DNA of 13,072 nucleotides, taken from an uncultured Polynucleobacter sp. (GTDB lineage: Bacteria > Pseudomonadota > Gammaproteobacteria > Burkholderiales > Burkholderiaceae). The stretch spans positions 1 to 13,072 of the forward strand of contig CALKUJ010000279.1 in the NCBI GenBank assembly GCA_937996825.1, written 5' to 3'. Of this stretch, positions 1 to 7,281 are shown in pieces; the stretch's first letter is position 1, and every line of letters starts with the position of its first letter. The notes below the pieces were generated by a model. The model did no database searches. It was given only the letters and a program-made list of their open reading frames with translations, and was not told where the DNA came from. A program made the position numbers and the translations under genes.

Positions 1-56
1 TCAGGATCCGCATACGGTTGGAAATGGATGCATTGGCCGCAGGTTCTTTTGTTCAT
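1..56 (-). CDS. 5' start of an unidentified small CxxC protein, cut by the window edge
   Basis: An ATG at 56 on the minus strand opens a frame of 18 codons that runs off the left edge. The residues begin MNKRTCGQCIHFQPYADP. The CGQC pair resembles one half of a zinc-binding knuckle, as seen in many small phage and plasmid proteins. It starts only 4 bases after the stop codon at 61-63, a compact spacing typical of phage-like or operon DNA. No good ribosome binding site precedes it. It is not a gene expected next to recN in this group, and its function is unknown. The frame may also be fortuitous, because so little is visible. Confidence 0.3.
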   Translation of the reverse strand, partial: MNKRTCGQCIHFQPYADP

Positions 57-204
57 ATGGTCACTTTTTAAAGTTCAACACGATCCAAATCATCCAGGCA
101 GGCACGGCGCAAATCACCGTTGACCACGCCCAGGCCGCGATTGTTTCAATCCTGCGTGACCCATCACCTCGGGTTTGAAAAGAGATCCATAGAAGGATCC
201 CGGA
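1..204. other. Non-recN segment joined to recN (foreign insertion, rearrangement or assembly chimera)
   Basis: RecN similarity stops at about 199-208, directly after the conserved signature segment ending ISVITS. Leftward of that point the sequence codes for nothing expected of RecN. Instead it has a hydrophobic frame ending at 61-63 and a new start at 56. A second minus-strand frame is also open from 200 to a TGA at 114-116, so the true coding frame of the foreign part is uncertain. By hand count GC is about 50 percent here, against about 40 percent for recN at 601-780, which are small samples. GGATCC lies at 4-9 and at 195-200, the latter right beside the junction, which fits a ligation-type or amplification chimera as well as a biological event. 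Confidence 0.6.
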
Positions 205-1551
205 GGTGATGACGCTGATGGCCAAACTGATTCGAGCTAATTCGCCACCAGAAGCTACTTTTGCAAGTTGCTTAGGTGTTGCGCCAGGATGACCAGCCAC
301 TAAGAATTCAACTTGCTCTAAACCATGGGCATTGCCCTCATCAAGCGCTTCGAGTTGGATTGCAAACACGCCACCAGCCATCGCCAAATCTTGCATGGCT
401 GCCGTGACCAAACGTTCTAATGTTTTTGCGGCAGCACTTCTTTCTTGACTGAGCTTTTTCGCGCTCTTTAAGTAGGCCGCCAAAGTTGTGCTGAGATTTT
501 GTTCAAGAGCGCCTAGGTCTTGCGAGTTTTTAATCGCGGTGACTTGCTCTTGGATCTCTGCCCATTTTCCTGGAAGATCCTCGGGCATTACTTTGAATTT
601 TTTAGCGGCGCTGTGAAGTGCTTTGAGTCTTTCTTCAACAGTGGCTAAACGCTCAGGATCCACATCTATTTTTTGTAAATAGCGATTAAGACTATGACTT
701 GCTTCGCTGATTTGGATTTGAGCAGATTCAATAGCAATTTTTGCATCCTCTAAGTTGCTATCAAGTTTTGCTAAATCAGCAATTTCATTAAATGCTTTTG
801 AAAGTAATTCCTCGGCATTGCCTTCTTGATCTTGAAGTGCTTGGATTGCTATCTGTGATCCTTCAATCAGTTTGGCTGCATTGGCCAAACGTGCATGGTC
901 TTGTTCAATCTCTGCCCACTCGCCGGCTTGAGGTGCCAGTGCATCTAATTCTTCAAGCTGCCAAGCTAAACGTTCTTGTTCTTTTTGCAAGTTCTCGCCA
1001 GCGTTCTTCGCAAGCTCTAATTGCTTTTTAGCTGTTTGCCAAGCTTGATACAGTTGTTTGACCTCTGCAACCAAGCCATCGAGCTTGGCTTGATTATCTA
1101 AAAGATCTCTTTGAGCGCCTGTTTTGAGAAGTAACTGGTGTGCGTGCTGACCGTGTATATCAACCAGAAAGCTTGAAAGCTCTTTTAACTGATTCAGCGT
1201 GGCTGTACCACCATTGATGAATGCCTTGCTACGTCCAGAGGTATCAATGACTCTTTTGAGAATAATGGTCGCACCATCATCCTCTTTGGAAAAATCTTGC
1301 TCTTCTAACCATGAAGAAATGGTTTTTTTAAGAGGGTCGGTCAAAGAAAAAATGGCAGATATCTCAGCGCGATTTTTACCTTCTCTGATTTGGCTTGGGT
1401 CTGCTCTTTCACCCATGGCCAAAGAGAGGGCGTCTAACAAAATAGATTTACCAGCGCCAGTCTCTCCAGTTAAAACCGTGAAGCCACTTTCTAAGTCGAT
1501 GTCTAGTTCATCGACAATCACAAAGTCGCGAATATATAGGCTGCGTAACAT
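61..1551 (-). CDS. recN: DNA repair protein RecN, C-terminus replaced by an unrelated tail
   Basis: RecN is an SMC-like ATPase that acts at DNA double-strand breaks in recombinational repair. The Walker A loop GETGAGKS is at residues 29-36, followed by GERAD and long coiled-coil stretches through the middle (about 150-380). The ABC signature region, with SGGE near 434-437, is at 431-450. RecN is usually about 550-560 residues, and the Walker B segment (DEVD.GIGG type) and His switch should follow the signature. Here 46 unrelated residues follow residue 450, ending with a probable membrane helix rich in Ala, Trp, Val and Ile, so both essential ATPase elements are missing. The product is unlikely to be functional as read. 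The ATG at 1551 follows the nadK stop by 2 bases, suggesting translational coupling with nadK. Identity of the N-terminal 450 residues is secure; whether the tail is biological is not. Confidence 0.9.
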   Translation of the reverse strand: MLRSLYIRDFVIVDELDIDLESGFTVLTGETGAGKSILLDALSLAMGERADPSQIREGKNRAEISAIFSLTDPLKKTISSWLEEQDFSKEDDGATIILKRVIDTSGRSKAFINGGTATLNQLKELSSFLVDIHGQHAHQLLLKTGAQRDLLDNQAKLDGLVAEVKQLYQAWQTAKKQLELAKNAGENLQKEQERLAWQLEELDALAPQAGEWAEIEQDHARLANAAKLIEGSQIAIQALQDQEGNAEELLSKAFNEIADLAKLDSNLEDAKIAIESAQIQISEASHSLNRYLQKIDVDPERLATVEERLKALHSAAKKFKVMPEDLPGKWAEIQEQVTAIKNSQDLGALEQNLSTTLAAYLKSAKKLSQERSAAAKTLERLVTAAMQDLAMAGGVFAIQLEALDEGNAHGLEQVEFLVAGHPGATPKQLAKVASGGELARISLAISVITSGILLWISFQTRGDGSRRIETIAAWAWSTVICAVPAWMIWIVLNFKK

Positions 1552-1553
1552 GG

Positions 1554-2459
1554 TTAAAACGAAGATGGGTGTTCGTTCCAGTGCAACTTCTGGCGAAGAG
1601 CTCTGTAATCACTGTGATCAATTGGATGAAGCAGTGTGATTGTCTTTTGAGATTGCTTGATTTTGATTTGGTCGCCGACTTGAAGTTGCGTCAGCGACTG
1701 CATGTCAAAGTTAGCGCTGACATCTTTGCCGCCCATCAGCTCAACTTCAATCAGAGAGTTGCTGGGTAACACAATCGGACGATTAGATAGAGCGTGGGGC
1801 GCAATTGGCGCTAACACCATACCAGCCACCGAAGGGTGAAGAATGGGGCCGCCTGCAGACATTGCATAAGCAGTGGAGCCAGTCGGTGTTGCAACAATCA
1901 ATCCATCAGATCGTTGGTTGTACATGAACTGACCGTTCACGCGAACAGTGAGTTCAAGCATGCCTGACATGCCTGAGCGATTAACCACAACATCATTCAG
2001 CGCCAGTCCTGAGCCAATGACTTGATTGTTTCTATAAACCTCGGCCTCAAGCAAGTACCTGTTATCAGACTCATGGTGACCTTTGAGCATTTCAGTTAAA
2101 ACCAATTCAACATCTTGAAGTGGAATATCAGTCATATAGCCAAGCGTGCCCATGTTGATACCAATCAAAGGAACGTCTTGACCTGCAATTTGTCTTGCGA
2201 TGCCAAGCATGGTGCCATCACCACCCAAGACGATCACCAAGTCGATATTTGATTTGAATTCTTTGGCAGCAATACTCGGAATTTGGGTAATCGTTGTGTT
2301 TTGAGCTGTTTCTGCCTCTAAAAAGACCTCGCACCCTAAGTTTTTGAGGATATTAGAGAGGTTCAAAAGCATGTGCGCAAAGCCGTCGGCTTGGTATTTG
2401 CCTACCAAGGCGATTTTTTTAAAATGTCTTTGTGCGCTTTTTGTCTTAAGATTTGACAT
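1554..2459 (-). CDS. nadK: NAD kinase
   Basis: NAD kinase phosphorylates NAD to NADP in the cytoplasm, using ATP or polyphosphate, and supplies the cofactor for biosynthetic reductions. The 301-residue length is usual for betaproteobacteria. The diagnostic GGDGT motif is at residues 79-83, carrying the catalytic Asp. A conserved ND pair lies at 155-156, and the TPTGSTAY motif that shapes the NAD pocket is at 191-198. The ATG at 2459 has no clear ribosome binding site, but the next methionine lies far inside. The gene is divergent from hrcA with 43 bases between and probably co-transcribed with recN downstream, a common betaproteobacterial arrangement. Confidence 0.96.
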   Translation of the reverse strand: MSNLKTKSAQRHFKKIALVGKYQADGFAHMLLNLSNILKNLGCEVFLEAETAQNTTITQIPSIAAKEFKSNIDLVIVLGGDGTMLGIARQIAGQDVPLIGINMGTLGYMTDIPLQDVELVLTEMLKGHHESDNRYLLEAEVYRNNQVIGSGLALNDVVVNRSGMSGMLELTVRVNGQFMYNQRSDGLIVATPTGSTAYAMSAGGPILHPSVAGMVLAPIAPHALSNRPIVLPSNSLIEVELMGGKDVSANFDMQSLTQLQVGDQIKIKQSQKTITLLHPIDHSDYRALRQKLHWNEHPSSF

Positions 2460-2502
2460 GTTGATGATTAAACCATAGCCCCAATAGCCCTACAATTGAT
2501 AA
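2460..2502. promoter_or_regulatory. Short divergent promoter region between nadK and hrcA
   Basis: These 43 bases must hold, or partly overlap, the start signals of both nadK and hrcA. For hrcA there is a TACAAT at 2491-2496, one mismatch from the sigma-70 -10, but it lies only 6 bases before the ATG and no -35 is correctly spaced. A weak sigma-32-like pair, GTTGATG at 2460-2466 and CCCCAATA at 2479-2486 with a 12-nt spacer, is an alternative. Neither gene has a visible Shine-Dalgarno sequence, so short or leaderless messages are possible. No CIRCE operator is present. The exact promoters are undetermined. Confidence 0.35.
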
Positions 2503-3528
2503 ATGATGGATGACCGTTCAAAAAGCCTACTAAAAACCCTGATTGAGCACTATATTGCCGACGGCCAGCCCGTTGGTTCTAGAGCTTTGTCTAAGTTTTC
2601 AGGTCTGGACTTATCCGCTGCGACGATACGTAATGTCATGGCTGATTTGGAGGATATGGGTTTTGTGGCCAGTCCGCATACTTCTGCTGGGCGTATTCCA
2701 ACCCCTAAGGGCTATCGATTGTTTGTGGACACGATGCTCACGGTGAAGCCAGTTGAAGAGGTTTTGGCTCACGAAGCTCAGGATGCGATTCAGGCAGATG
2801 CCCCTCAAAGAGTCGTTGCTGCAGCTGCCCAAGTGTTATCAAACCTATCAAACTTTGCTGGGGTGGTCATGACCCCAAGGCGCTCAGAAGTTTTTAAACA
2901 GGTTGAGTTCTTGAGACTGTCAGAAAAGCGCGTCCTTTTAATTTTGGTGACGCCTGAAGGGGACGTACAAAACAGAATTATTTTGACTGAGCGAGATTAC
3001 GGTCCATCTGAATTAATCGAAGCCAGTAATTATTTGAACAGTCATTTTGCAGGACTCAGTTTCTTAGCAATCAAAGAAAAGTTACGTCAAGAGTTAGAGG
3101 GTATACGCTCAGGTATTTCATCTTTGATGGAAGCTGCAATGAAAGTTGGAGCAGAAAATTCCAAGCCTGATTCAAATATGATCATCTCCGGTGAGAGGCG
3201 TTTATTGAACGTTGGCGATTTATCTTCCGACATGGTCAAGTTGAAACAATTGTTTGGCATGTTCGAAGAGAAAACTGAGTTGCTTCAGTTGTTGGATGTT
3301 TCATCTCGAGCAGAAGGTGTGCAAGTATTCATTGGTGGTGAAAGTGAGTTGGTGCCCATTGAAGACATGGCGGTTATCACTGCACCATACAGCGTGGATG
3401 GCAGAATCGTTGGAACCTTGGGTGTGATTGGGCCAACACGTATGGCATATGAAAGGGTGATACCGATTGTGGATATCACGTCAAAATTACTATCAAGCGC
3501 TTTGAGTAGCGGCATTTTTAATAAGTGA
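2503..3528 (+). CDS. hrcA: Heat-inducible transcription repressor HrcA
   Basis: HrcA represses chaperone operons by binding CIRCE inverted repeats, and its folding depends on GroEL. The 341 residues match the family length. The N-terminal winged helix covers roughly residues 1-75 and includes the hallmark stretches GSRALSKFSGLDLSAATIRN and SPHTSAGRIPTPKGYRLFVD. A GAF-like central domain and a C-terminal region ending near SKLLSSALSSG follow. Two consecutive ATG codons (2503 and 2506) could each serve as start, and neither has a clear ribosome binding site. It heads a plus-strand run into hemH after 9 bases. No CIRCE copy was found by eye anywhere in this window, so its operators are probably elsewhere, for example at groESL. 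Confidence 0.96.
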   Translation: MMDDRSKSLLKTLIEHYIADGQPVGSRALSKFSGLDLSAATIRNVMADLEDMGFVASPHTSAGRIPTPKGYRLFVDTMLTVKPVEEVLAHEAQDAIQADAPQRVVAAAAQVLSNLSNFAGVVMTPRRSEVFKQVEFLRLSEKRVLLILVTPEGDVQNRIILTERDYGPSELIEASNYLNSHFAGLSFLAIKEKLRQELEGIRSGISSLMEAAMKVGAENSKPDSNMIISGERRLLNVGDLSSDMVKLKQLFGMFEEKTELLQLLDVSSRAEGVQVFIGGESELVPIEDMAVITAPYSVDGRIVGTLGVIGPTRMAYERVIPIVDITSKLLSSALSSGIFNK

Positions 3529-3537
3529 GGAAGTTTT

Positions 3538-4629
3538 ATGGCCATTAGTCGCCAAGCGCAACGCACAGCAGTTTTATTGATCAATTTAGGAACACCAGAT
3601 GCGCCTACGGCCGCTGCTGTGAAGCCTTACCTCAAGCAATTTTTATCTGATCCTCGTGTGGTCGAGATACCTAAATTTATTTGGTGGTTCATTCTCAACC
3701 TCATCATTTTGCCGATTCGCTCAGGCGCATCTGCAAAAAAATATGCGAGCGTTTGGATGAATGGTCCTGAAGGTGGGGCGCCTTTATTGGTTCATTCAAA
3801 AAATATTGCCAGAGCTTTGGAGCAAAAGTTCATGGCTCAAGGAAAAGATGTCTTGGTTGATATCGCTATGCGTTACGGCAACCCAAGCATGGAATCAGTT
3901 TTGAAAAAACTAGAAGCGCAAGGTATGGAAAGATTATTGATCTTGCCTTTGTACCCACAGTACTCTGCTACAACCACAGCTTCAACCTTTGATGAGGTAT
4001 TCAGAATTGTCAGCGGCTGGCGCAATCAGCCTGAGCTGCGTTTGATCAAGCACTATCACGATCATCCAAGCTACATCAATGCACTTAAAGAGCAAGTTGA
4101 GTCTTATTGGCAAGTTCATGGTCGTCCTGATTTTGCCGCTGGTGATAAGTTGCTGTTTTCATTTCATGGTGTGCCTAAGAGAACTCTAGATAAGGGCGAT
4201 CCTTATCACTGTGAATGTCATAAGACAGGACGTTTACTTCGCGAGGCTTTGGGTTTGAGTGCAGAGCAGGCGATGGTGACATTCCAGTCCCGCTTTGGTA
4301 AAGCTGAGTGGTTAAAACCATACACGGCTCCAACTGTTGAATCATTGGGTCATCAAAAAACTCGCCGCTTGGATATTTTCTGTCCAGGATTTCCTGCTGA
4401 CTGCTTGGAAACATTGGAAGAAATTGCCATGGAAGTTCGTGATGAATTTTTGACAGCAGGTGGTGGTGACTATCACTACATTGCTTGTTTGAATAACAGC
4501 CCAGCATGGATTTCTGGTTTGGCAGAAATAGCGCATGATCATTTGGCGGGCTGGCCGCAAACACGAGAGTCTGAGCAAGCTCTGGCTTTGAGTATGCAAA
4601 GAGCCACCGAGTTGGCCAATAAAAAGTAA
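3538..4629 (+). CDS. hemH: Ferrochelatase
   Basis: Ferrochelatase inserts ferrous iron into protoporphyrin IX, the last step of protoheme synthesis. The 363 residues carry the family landmarks in order: the N-terminal LINLGTPDAPT, the LYPQYSATTTASTFDE segment near 138-153, the active-site histidine H210 in FSFHGVPKRT, and the CPGFPADCLETLEE segment at 282-295 with the conserved acidic residues opposite that histidine. The hydrophobic N-terminal stretch near 47-60 fits the membrane-facing lip of the enzyme. A strong ribosome binding site, GAGGAAG at 3527-3533, overlaps the hrcA stop and lies 4 bases before the ATG. The placement between hrcA and grpE is typical of betaproteobacteria and does not imply a role in protein folding. 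Confidence 0.97.
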   Translation: MAISRQAQRTAVLLINLGTPDAPTAAAVKPYLKQFLSDPRVVEIPKFIWWFILNLIILPIRSGASAKKYASVWMNGPEGGAPLLVHSKNIARALEQKFMAQGKDVLVDIAMRYGNPSMESVLKKLEAQGMERLLILPLYPQYSATTTASTFDEVFRIVSGWRNQPELRLIKHYHDHPSYINALKEQVESYWQVHGRPDFAAGDKLLFSFHGVPKRTLDKGDPYHCECHKTGRLLREALGLSAEQAMVTFQSRFGKAEWLKPYTAPTVESLGHQKTRRLDIFCPGFPADCLETLEEIAMEVRDEFLTAGGGDYHYIACLNNSPAWISGLAEIAHDHLAGWPQTRESEQALALSMQRATELANKK

Positions 4630-4638
4630 AGACAAGCT

Positions 4639-4666
4639 CTTGAAATTTGATTTTTAGGCCTTATAT
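4639..4666 (+). promoter_or_regulatory. Sigma-32 heat-shock promoter of grpE
   Basis: The -35 element CTTGAAA at 4639-4645 matches the sigma-32 consensus exactly. After a 13-nt spacer, CCTTATAT at 4659-4666 agrees with CCCCATNT at most positions. Transcription should start near 4672-4674, about 22 bases before the grpE ATG. It lies just after the hemH stop codon, so grpE can be induced by heat independently of hrcA-hemH. Confidence 0.75.
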
Positions 4667-4693
4667 GGTCATTTATTACATGAATAAATGACC
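4667..4693. repeat. Perfect 11-bp inverted repeat in the grpE leader
   Basis: The left arm GGTCATTTATT at 4667-4677 and the right arm AATAAATGACC at 4683-4693 are exact reverse complements around the 5-base loop ACATG. The repeat starts directly after the sigma-32 -10 and ends one base before the grpE ATG. No T-run follows, so it is not a normal terminator of hemH. It could be a repressor operator, or an RNA hairpin that affects grpE translation in read-through transcripts from hemH. It bears no resemblance to CIRCE. A tiny frame ATG AAT AAA TGA at 4680-4691 lies in the loop and right arm. Confidence 0.8.
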
Positions 4694-4694
4694 T

Positions 4695-5291
4695 ATGAGC
4701 CAAGATAAAAACCAAGAAACGCCTACGCCTAAGCAAGAAAATACTCATGAATTCAATGAGTTAAATCAGGCTGCCCAAGAGTCAGACCCATCCAAGCTTG
4801 CTGAAGATCATGCAAGCGAGCAAAGCAGTGCGCCAATGACCCCGGAAGAAACTATTTTGGCCCTGGAAGCTCAAATCAAAGAGTTTCAAGACCAATTTTT
4901 ACGCGCCAAGGCTGAGGTAGAAAATGCCCGCAGACGCTCAATGGAAGATGTGGCGAAAGCTCACAAATTCGCGATTGAAGGTTTTGCTGAGAACTTATTA
5001 CCTGTTTTGGATAGCTTAAATGCGGCCTTAACCGACAGCGGTGCCGATTCTGCCAAGATGAAAGAAGGTATCGAGTTAACTTTGAAGCAATTGGTTTCTG
5101 CTTTGGAAAAAGGCAGGGTTTTAGAAATCAATCCAGTGGGTGAGAAATTCGATCCACATCGTCATCAAGCCATTGCAATGGTTCCTCATGAACAAGAGGC
5201 CAATACCGTTGTGACTGTTTTACAAAAAGGCTATTTGATCGCAGACCGTGTTTTAAGGCCAGCCCTGGTGACTGTCAGTCAGCCCAAGTAA
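4695..5291 (+). CDS. grpE: Nucleotide exchange factor GrpE
   Basis: GrpE releases ADP from DnaK and resets its chaperone cycle. The 198 residues have the expected design: a polar, Glu/Gln-rich disordered N-terminus (about 1-50), a long dimerising helix with heptad character (about 52-110, including the conserved FLRAKAEVENARRR stretch), and a beta-wing domain ending with the conserved VLQKGYLIADRVLRPALVTV segment. The ATG at 4695 has no Shine-Dalgarno sequence. It sits one base after the perfect inverted repeat, which is unusual for a highly expressed gene. It has its own sigma-32 promoter and is followed after 67 bases by dnaK. Confidence 0.96.
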   Translation: MSQDKNQETPTPKQENTHEFNELNQAAQESDPSKLAEDHASEQSSAPMTPEETILALEAQIKEFQDQFLRAKAEVENARRRSMEDVAKAHKFAIEGFAENLLPVLDSLNAALTDSGADSAKMKEGIELTLKQLVSALEKGRVLEINPVGEKFDPHRHQAIAMVPHEQEANTVVTVLQKGYLIADRVLRPALVTVSQPK

Positions 5292-5298
5292 GGCAGAC

Positions 5299-5326
5299 CT
5301 TGAAATCAATTCATTCATCCCCAAAT
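5299..5326 (+). promoter_or_regulatory. Sigma-32 heat-shock promoter of dnaKJ
   Basis: CTTGAAA at 5299-5305 is a perfect sigma-32 -35. CCCCAAAT at 5319-5326 is one base from the CCCCATNT -10. The spacer is 13 nt, as at the grpE promoter. The predicted start of transcription near 5332-5334 leaves a leader of about 26 bases. That leader carries a strong ribosome binding site, TAGGAG at 5347-5352, before the dnaK ATG. No CIRCE element overlaps it. Confidence 0.85.
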
Positions 5327-5358
5327 TACATACATAAAACAATTTTTAGGAGTTAAGC

Positions 5359-7281
5359 ATGGCAAAGATCATCGGTATTGACTTAGGAACAACCAATTCG
5401 TGCGTTTCAGTTTTAGAGGGTAATACCCCTAAAGTGATTGAAAACGCGGAAGGTGCACGCACAACCCCATCCATCATTGCGTATATGGAAGATGGCGAAA
5501 TCTTGGTGGGTGCTCCTGCTAAGCGTCAATCTGTGACCAATCCTCGCAACACGCTGTATGCGGTGAAGCGTTTGATTGGCCGCAAGTTTGAAGAAAAAGA
5601 AGTTCAAAAAGACATCGATTTGATGCCTTACACCATCGCAAAAGCTGATAACGGCGATGCATGGGTTGAGGTGCGCGGTAAAAAAATGGCTCCTCCACAA
5701 ATCTCTGCTGAAGTTCTTCGCAAAATGAAGAAGACAGCTGAAGATTATTTGGGTGAAGAAGTGACAGAAGCTGTGATCACTGTGCCTGCTTATTTCAATG
5801 ACAGCCAACGTCAAGCAACCAAAGATGCTGGTCGCATTGCTGGACTCGATGTTAAGCGCATCATCAACGAGCCTACAGCAGCGGCGCTTGCTTTTGGTTT
5901 GGACAAGCAAGAAAAAGGCGATCGCAAGATCGCTGTTTATGACTTGGGTGGTGGTACGTTTGACGTATCAATCATTGAGATTGCTGATGTGGATGGCGAA
6001 AAACAATTTGAAGTGTTATCAACCAACGGTGACACATTCTTAGGTGGTGAAGACTTTGACCAACGCATCATTGATTACATCATTGATGAATTCAAAAAAG
6101 AACAAGGTGTGGATCTTTCAAAAGACGTCTTGGCTTTACAGCGTTTGAAAGAGGCTGCTGAAAAGGCAAAAATTGAATTGTCATCAAGCGCTCAATCAGA
6201 CATTAACTTGCCATACATCACTGCTGATGCATCAGGTCCTAAGCATTTGAATATCAAAATGACTCGTGCCAAATTAGAGTCTTTGGTTGATGATTTGATT
6301 GCACGTACGATCGATCCTTGCCGCACAGCCATCAAAGACGCTGGCGTTTCTGTGGGTGATATCCATGACGTGATCTTGGTAGGTGGTATGACCCGCATGC
6401 CTAAGGTTCAAGAAAAAGTGAAAGAATTTTTCGGTCAAGAGCCACGCAAAGATGTGAACCCAGATGAAGCAGTTGCTGTTGGCGCTGCAATTCAGGGAGC
6501 AGTTTTGTCAGGTGATCGCACAGACGTGTTGCTATTGGACGTGACACCTTTGTCATTGGGTATTGAGACTCTCGGTGGCGTGATGACAAAGATGATCACA
6601 AAAAATACCACCATCCCAACCAAGCATGCTCAAGTGTTCTCAACAGCAGAAGATAACCAGCCTGCGGTGACCATCAAGGTATTCCAAGGTGAGCGTGAGA
6701 TGGCTTCAGCGAACAAAGTATTGGGTGAATTTAATCTTGAAGGTATTGCTCCAGCAGCACGTGGCACCCCTCAGATTGAAGTGTCTTTTGACATCGATGC
6801 CAACGGTATTTTGCACGTGGGCGCCAAAGACAAAGCAACTGGTAAAGAAAACAAAATCACCATCAAGGCCAACTCTGGTTTATCTGAAGAAGAAATCCAG
6901 CGCATGGTCAAAGATGCAGAAGAAAACGCAGAAGAAGATAAGAAGTTGCGTGAATTGGTGGATGCAAAAAATACAGCTGAAGCTTTGGTTCATTCAACCA
7001 AGAAGGCCCTTGAAGAGCATGGCGCTTCTTTAGAGGCTGGTGAAAAAGAAAAAATTGAAGCAGCCATGAAGGACTTGGAAGAAGCAGGTAAGGGCACTGA
7101 CAAAGATGCCATTACTGCTAAAACTGAAGAGTTGGGCAAGGTTAGTCAGAAGTTAGGTGAAAAAGTGTATGCTGCTATGGCTGAAAAAAACCAAGCAGCC
7201 CAAGCTGGCGGTGATAATGCTAAACCTAAGGACGACAATGTCGTTGATGCAGAATTCAAGGAAGTAAACGACAAGAAGTAA
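5359..7281 (+). CDS. dnaK: Molecular chaperone DnaK (Hsp70)
   Basis: DnaK binds unfolded polypeptides in the cytoplasm and cycles with ATP under the control of DnaJ and GrpE. At 640 residues it is full length. The N-terminal Hsp70 signature IDLGTTNSCV is at 7-16, the phosphate loop DLGGGTFDVS at 195-204, and the third signature VGGMTRMPKVQEKV near 341-354. The interdomain linker DVLLLDVTPLSLG is at about 390-402, followed by the beta-sandwich substrate domain and a helical, Lys/Glu/Ala-rich lid. The C-terminus ends with the acidic VVDAEFKEV tail that supports chaperone function. It is preceded by a strong ribosome binding site and its own sigma-32 promoter. dnaJ begins 9 bases after its stop, so the two are certainly co-transcribed. 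Confidence 0.98.
   Translation: MAKIIGIDLGTTNSCVSVLEGNTPKVIENAEGARTTPSIIAYMEDGEILVGAPAKRQSVTNPRNTLYAVKRLIGRKFEEKEVQKDIDLMPYTIAKADNGDAWVEVRGKKMAPPQISAEVLRKMKKTAEDYLGEEVTEAVITVPAYFNDSQRQATKDAGRIAGLDVKRIINEPTAAALAFGLDKQEKGDRKIAVYDLGGGTFDVSIIEIADVDGEKQFEVLSTNGDTFLGGEDFDQRIIDYIIDEFKKEQGVDLSKDVLALQRLKEAAEKAKIELSSSAQSDINLPYITADASGPKHLNIKMTRAKLESLVDDLIARTIDPCRTAIKDAGVSVGDIHDVILVGGMTRMPKVQEKVKEFFGQEPRKDVNPDEAVAVGAAIQGAVLSGDRTDVLLLDVTPLSLGIETLGGVMTKMITKNTTIPTKHAQVFSTAEDNQPAVTIKVFQGEREMASANKVLGEFNLEGIAPAARGTPQIEVSFDIDANGILHVGAKDKATGKENKITIKANSGLSEEEIQRMVKDAEENAEEDKKLRELVDAKNTAEALVHSTKKALEEHGASLEAGEKEKIEAAMKDLEEAGKGTDKDAITAKTEELGKVSQKLGEKVYAAMAEKNQAAQAGGDNAKPKDDNVVDAEFKEVNDKK

Noticed and set aside
870..890. 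Inverted repeat GTTTGGC ... GCCAAAC with a 7-base loop inside recN
   Set aside because: Short arms within solid coding sequence, no T-run and no regulatory context; best read as chance.
1199..1639. Long plus-strand open frame antisense to recN and nadK
   Set aside because: Shadow of the well-supported minus-strand genes, with no family-like features or ribosome binding site.
4743..4761. Inverted repeat ACTCAT ... ATGAGT around a GAATTC core near the start of grpE
   Set aside because: Six-base arms in the low-complexity, Glu/Asn-rich coding start; unlikely to matter beside the perfect 11-bp repeat upstream.
5413..5910. 165-residue minus-strand frame antisense to dnaK
   Set aside because: Antisense shadow of a highly biased, conserved gene; composition is not that of a real protein.
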